This document shows, one piece after another, positions 6,032-8,915 of a stretch of 8,915 bases of DNA; the first letter of the stretch is position 1; every line of letters starts with the position of its first letter. The DNA is taken from assembly GCA_964467785.1 (NCBI GenBank), contig CAYXVB010000148.1, forward strand, positions 1 to 8,915. The letters are read 5' to 3'. The translations under genes were made by a program, and so were the position numbers. This stretch comes from CAYXVB01 sp964467785. Lineage in GTDB: Bacteria > Bdellovibrionota > UBA1018. Below the pieces are notes generated by a model. That model made no database searches, was not told the origin of the DNA, and saw only the letters and a program-made list of their open reading frames with translations.

Positions 6032-8915
6032 CTACTCTTGCGATTTCATATGCCTTTCAAAAATCAAATAAACACTAGGTAGGACAATCAGTGTAAGCAA
6101 TGTCGAGGAGACAATCCCACCAATGACGACGGTAGCAAGTGGCTTCTGAACTTCCGCTCCGACTCCGGTCGAAAGCATCATCGGCAGAAAGCCGAAAATA
6201 TCGACAAGCGCGGTCATGAGCACAGGACGCAGTCGAATGAGGGCGCCCTGCTTCACCAATTGCTCGCCCTTCATGCCCTGCCGCTGGAGATCGTTGAAGT
6301 AATTCATTAGAACGACCCCGTTCAGCACGGCGATCCCTGAAAGCGCGATGAAGCCCACTCCTGCGGAAATACTGAATGGCAGCCGATTGATCATCAGGCC
6401 CAGCACGCCCCCCACAAGGGCTAACGGAACGCCTGAAAAGATCAGTACCGTCTGAAATGCGTTCTTGAACGCTGCGTAGATCATCATCAGAACCAGAAGC
6501 AAGGCCAGTGGGGTCAGTACCAGCAGGCGTGACCTCGCCTCTTGCAGGTTTTTGAAATTTCCGCCCCATTCGACATAGTACCCTGCTGGAAGCTTCACTG
6601 AGGCCGCCACTTTTCCCTGGGCTTCCTTCACGAAACCCTCGGTGTCTCTTCCTCGAGGATTGATCATCACTGCGGCGCGACGCTTGGACTGCTCCCGCGA
6701 AACTGAGCTATAGGCTTCGTCAAAGCGCACGTCCGCGGCCTCCGAAAGAGGGATAGTTGCGGTAGCGGCAATACCGACGGGGAGCGATTGGATCGCCGAG
6801 AGATCTGAGCGATTTGTTTCGCTAAGACGGATCACGACCGGATAGCGACGAATCCCTTCATACAAATATCCTGCCTCGTCACCACCCAGAGCGATACCAA
6901 CCGTCTCAAGGACTTCCCGGGAGGAAACACCCAGTTTGTGCAGGATTCCTTCCTTGGGAGTGACCTTGAGGATGGGTGACTTGCCTTTGAGCTCGACCTC
7001 AACGTCCCCGGCGCCGGGAACTTTCGAAATGACGGCTGCAATCTCACGTGTCACCTCAGCAAGTTTATCCATGTCATCTCCAAAGACCTTCACTGACACG
7101 TCCGCTCTTGTTCCCTCGAGTAGTTCATTGAACCGCATTTGGATGGGCTGACTCAGGAGTCCACGCTGACCCGGCAGATCGGCTTGAAGCTTGGCTTGAA
7201 TCGCGTATTCGAGCTCGGTTTTGGTTCGCCTACTTCCGTCTATCTTCGGCCAAGTGTCCTTAGACTTGAGCATTACGTAGGTATCAGACAGGTTCACCCC
7301 CATCGGATCCGTGGCAACTTCCGACGTACCAATGCGAGAAAAGACTGCATCAACCTCAGGGAATCCCCCGATGATGGCTTCGGATTTTTCCTGAAGTGCG
7401 ATCGACTGGTCAATGCTCAGATTGACCGGACGGACGAACTGAACCGTCAGGGATCCCTCATTGAGCTGCGGCAGGAACTCCCCGCCAAGGGAGGCAAACA
7501 AGGCCGCACCCACCGCGATCATCGCTACGCCGAATACGGCAATCCTCTTTCGGAACCGGAGAGAGAACTCCAGGGTGGGGGCATAAAAACGGCTCACGAC
7601 GCGCATCAGCCAAGGCTCCTTCTCAGAGACCTTCCCGGTCAGGAAGAGACTCGCCAAGGCTGGCGCAGTGGTGAATGAGAGAATCAGCGCGGAGAGCACG
7701 GCAATACTGAAAGTCGTCGCCATCGGCTTAAACATCTTCCCTTCAATACCAACGAGCGCAAAAATCGGCAGGAAGACAACAACGATGATCAGCTCGCCGA
7801 AGCCGGCTGCAGTTCGGATCTCGATCGCAGCGTCGTAAACGGTCTTTTGCAGCTCTTCCCGTGTCAACGAGCGTTTGAGCTGATGTGTCCGTTCGTGAAC
7901 CGTGCGGACGCAGTTCTCAAGAACGATCACGGCCCCATCTACGATGATGCCGAAATCGAGTGCCCCAAGGCTCATGAGGTTGCCCGAGATATCCAAGCGC
8001 TTCATCACAATAAAGGTCATCAGCAACGAAAGTGGAATAGTCACCGCCGTGATGAGTGCCGCGCGGACGTTTCCAACGAGCAGGAGGAGTACGATGACGA
8101 CCAGGACCGCACCGGTGATCAGATTGTGCTCGACCGTACCAAGCGTCGCATTAACAAGATCCGAGCGATCGTACAAAGTTTCGAGCTTGTACCCGGGAGG
8201 GAGCCCTTTCTCGATCTCTTTTATCCGCTCAGCGACGCGGATCGAAACCGTACGGCTATTTTCGCCCATTAACATGAACACGCTGCCCAACACCGCCTCC
8301 TTGCCTCGCACCAGTGCGGCGCCAGTACGAAGACCGGTGGCTAGCCTGACTTCCGCGATATCCCCGACGGTGAGGGTCTTGAATGTCTCCAGCGACTTCA
8401 AAGGAACGTTCTTGATGTCTGAGATATTCTTGAACAGTCCGACGCCTTGCACCAGGAACTGCTCAGTAGTCTGCTGGACATAGCCGCCGCCAACATTCTG
8501 ATTGGCCCTTTCCAAAGCATCTTCGATATCGCTGAAGTGCAAACCATAATGGGCCATTCGGGACGGAATAGGCTGCACGTGAAATTGCTTTTCGAATCCC
8601 CCGATCGTGTTGACCTCGGCAACGCCTTTAACCGTGAGAAGGCGAGGCTTGATGTACCAATCCTGCAAGGAACGGAGTTCCATGAGTTGTCGGAGCCGAG
8701 CCTCCCCGGTCTCCATCTTCTCAGCTTCAACCGCGTAATGGAAGATTTCCCCCAGGCCGGTACTGACTGGCCCAAGCTTGGGCTGCACGTTCTTGGGAAG
8801 CTGCCCCATTACCCCCTGAAGGCGCTCTGAGATCAGCTGCCTCGCACGATAAATGTCCATGTCATCTTCAAACGCGACAGTGACCGATGAAATACCAATT
8901 CGGGTAATTGATCTG
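6032..8915 (-). CDS. czcA: CzcA-like heavy-metal RND efflux pump (N-terminus off-window)
   Basis: 960 residues are visible from the right edge to the TAG at 6032. The frame stays open upstream of the first visible ATG (8860) and encodes SSVTVAFEDDMDIYRARQL, typical of this family, so the gene starts outside the window and lacks roughly 80 N-terminal residues including the first membrane helix. It is an inner-membrane, proton-driven pump that trimerises and exports metal from the periplasm via an adaptor and an outer-membrane channel. Numbering visible residues, the proton-relay motif DFGIIVDGAVIVLEN is at 320-334, with Asp320, Asp326 and Glu333 spaced as Asp402, Asp408 and Glu415 of Cupriavidus CzcA. 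This DFG/DGA/EN form marks the divalent-metal (Zn/Co/Cd/Ni) branch rather than the CusA Cu/Ag branch. GLGEIFHY (about 53-60) and VNTIGGF are also family-typical. Two periplasmic regions and the second membrane bundle are complete. No frameshift is apparent. The adaptor gene is expected further upstream. Confidence 0.95.
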   Translation of the reverse strand, partial: RSITRIGISSVTVAFEDDMDIYRARQLISERLQGVMGQLPKNVQPKLGPVSTGLGEIFHYAVEAEKMETGEARLRQLMELRSLQDWYIKPRLLTVKGVAEVNTIGGFEKQFHVQPIPSRMAHYGLHFSDIEDALERANQNVGGGYVQQTTEQFLVQGVGLFKNISDIKNVPLKSLETFKTLTVGDIAEVRLATGLRTGAALVRGKEAVLGSVFMLMGENSRTVSIRVAERIKEIEKGLPPGYKLETLYDRSDLVNATLGTVEHNLITGAVLVVIVLLLLVGNVRAALITAVTIPLSLLMTFIVMKRLDISGNLMSLGALDFGIIVDGAVIVLENCVRTVHERTHQLKRSLTREELQKTVYDAAIEIRTAAGFGELIIVVVFLPIFALVGIEGKMFKPMATTFSIAVLSALILSFTTAPALASLFLTGKVSEKEPWLMRVVSRFYAPTLEFSLRFRKRIAVFGVAMIAVGAALFASLGGEFLPQLNEGSLTVQFVRPVNLSIDQSIALQEKSEAIIGGFPEVDAVFSRIGTSEVATDPMGVNLSDTYVMLKSKDTWPKIDGSRRTKTELEYAIQAKLQADLPGQRGLLSQPIQMRFNELLEGTRADVSVKVFGDDMDKLAEVTREIAAVISKVPGAGDVEVELKGKSPILKVTPKEGILHKLGVSSREVLETVGIALGGDEAGYLYEGIRRYPVVIRLSETNRSDLSAIQSLPVGIAATATIPLSEAADVRFDEAYSSVSREQSKRRAAVMINPRGRDTEGFVKEAQGKVAASVKLPAGYYVEWGGNFKNLQEARSRLLVLTPLALLLVLMMIYAAFKNAFQTVLIFSGVPLALVGGVLGLMINRLPFSISAGVGFIALSGIAVLNGVVLMNYFNDLQRQGMKGEQLVKQGALIRLRPVLMTALVDIFGFLPMMLSTGVGAEVQKPLATVVIGGIVSSTLLTLIVLPSVYLIFERHMKSQE
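7913..7957 (-). other. Proton-relay signature of heavy-metal RND pumps within the czcA-like gene
   Basis: This stretch encodes DFGIIVDGAVIVLEN, with the two Asp and one Glu at relative positions 0, 6 and 13, as in CzcA. It is the single most informative segment for assigning the pump to the divalent-cation group. Confidence 0.85.

Noticed and set aside
6075..6569. Minus-strand open frame of 164 codons in a second frame of the pump gene
   Set aside because: Same strand but out of frame with the conserved C-terminal membrane bundle; an Arg/Asp/Ser-rich product typical of a frame shadow, and the main frame is intact so it is not a frameshift.
7139..7678. Plus-strand open frame of 179 codons opposite the RND pump gene
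   Set aside because: Antisense to conserved coding sequence; the Arg- and Gly-rich product resembles no protein family.
7902..8483. Plus-strand open frame of 193 codons opposite the RND pump gene
   Set aside because: It lies wholly antisense to a strongly conserved czcA-like frame, has an unnatural Ser/Thr/Arg-rich composition, and shows no motif.

Overview
The window reads as a heavy-metal efflux locus of a Gram-negative bacterium with an outer membrane. It carries a TolC-type outer-membrane protein, two lipoproteins with clear lipoboxes, a probable beta-barrel protein and an RND transporter. Base composition looks intermediate, slightly above 50% GC by eye. The exported proteins and the TolC-family protein have a flavour I associate with Bdellovibrionota or neighbouring delta-type lineages. 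That assignment is an impression only, because no rRNA or other phylogenetic marker is present.

Layout. Bases 1-746 (minus) hold the 5' part of an exported, probably beta-barrel protein that runs off the left edge. A short divergent intergenic region (747-807) carries a good sigma70-like promoter for that gene. Bases 808-2982 (plus) encode a complete P1B-type metal ATPase of the Zn/Cd/Pb (ZntA/CadA) class. Facing it, and ending only 26 bases away, is a minus-strand operon that enters from the right edge. In order of transcription it holds a CzcA-like heavy-metal RND pump (8915-6032, N-terminus off-window), a 233-aa lipoprotein (5900-5199), a TolC/CzcC-like outer-membrane factor (5193-3889), a 167-aa Cys-rich lipoprotein (3892-3389) and a small secreted protein (3368-3009). 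The last four genes are tightly packed, and each of their three junctions carries an RTGA start/stop overlap.

Function, inferred. The ATPase would move Zn2+/Cd2+/Pb2+ from cytoplasm to periplasm. The RND pump and outer-membrane factor would carry divalent metal from the periplasm out of the cell. The periplasmic adaptor (CzcB-like) is not in the window and may lie just upstream of the pump. The part not covered by textbook CzcCBA is the set of three exported proteins of unknown family interleaved with and trailing the outer-membrane factor. They are candidates for accessory, metal-sensing or assembly components of this pump.

The coding density is high. No tRNA, rRNA, CRISPR array, insertion sequence or convincing intrinsic terminator was seen, and no intergenic stretch exceeds 300 bases.
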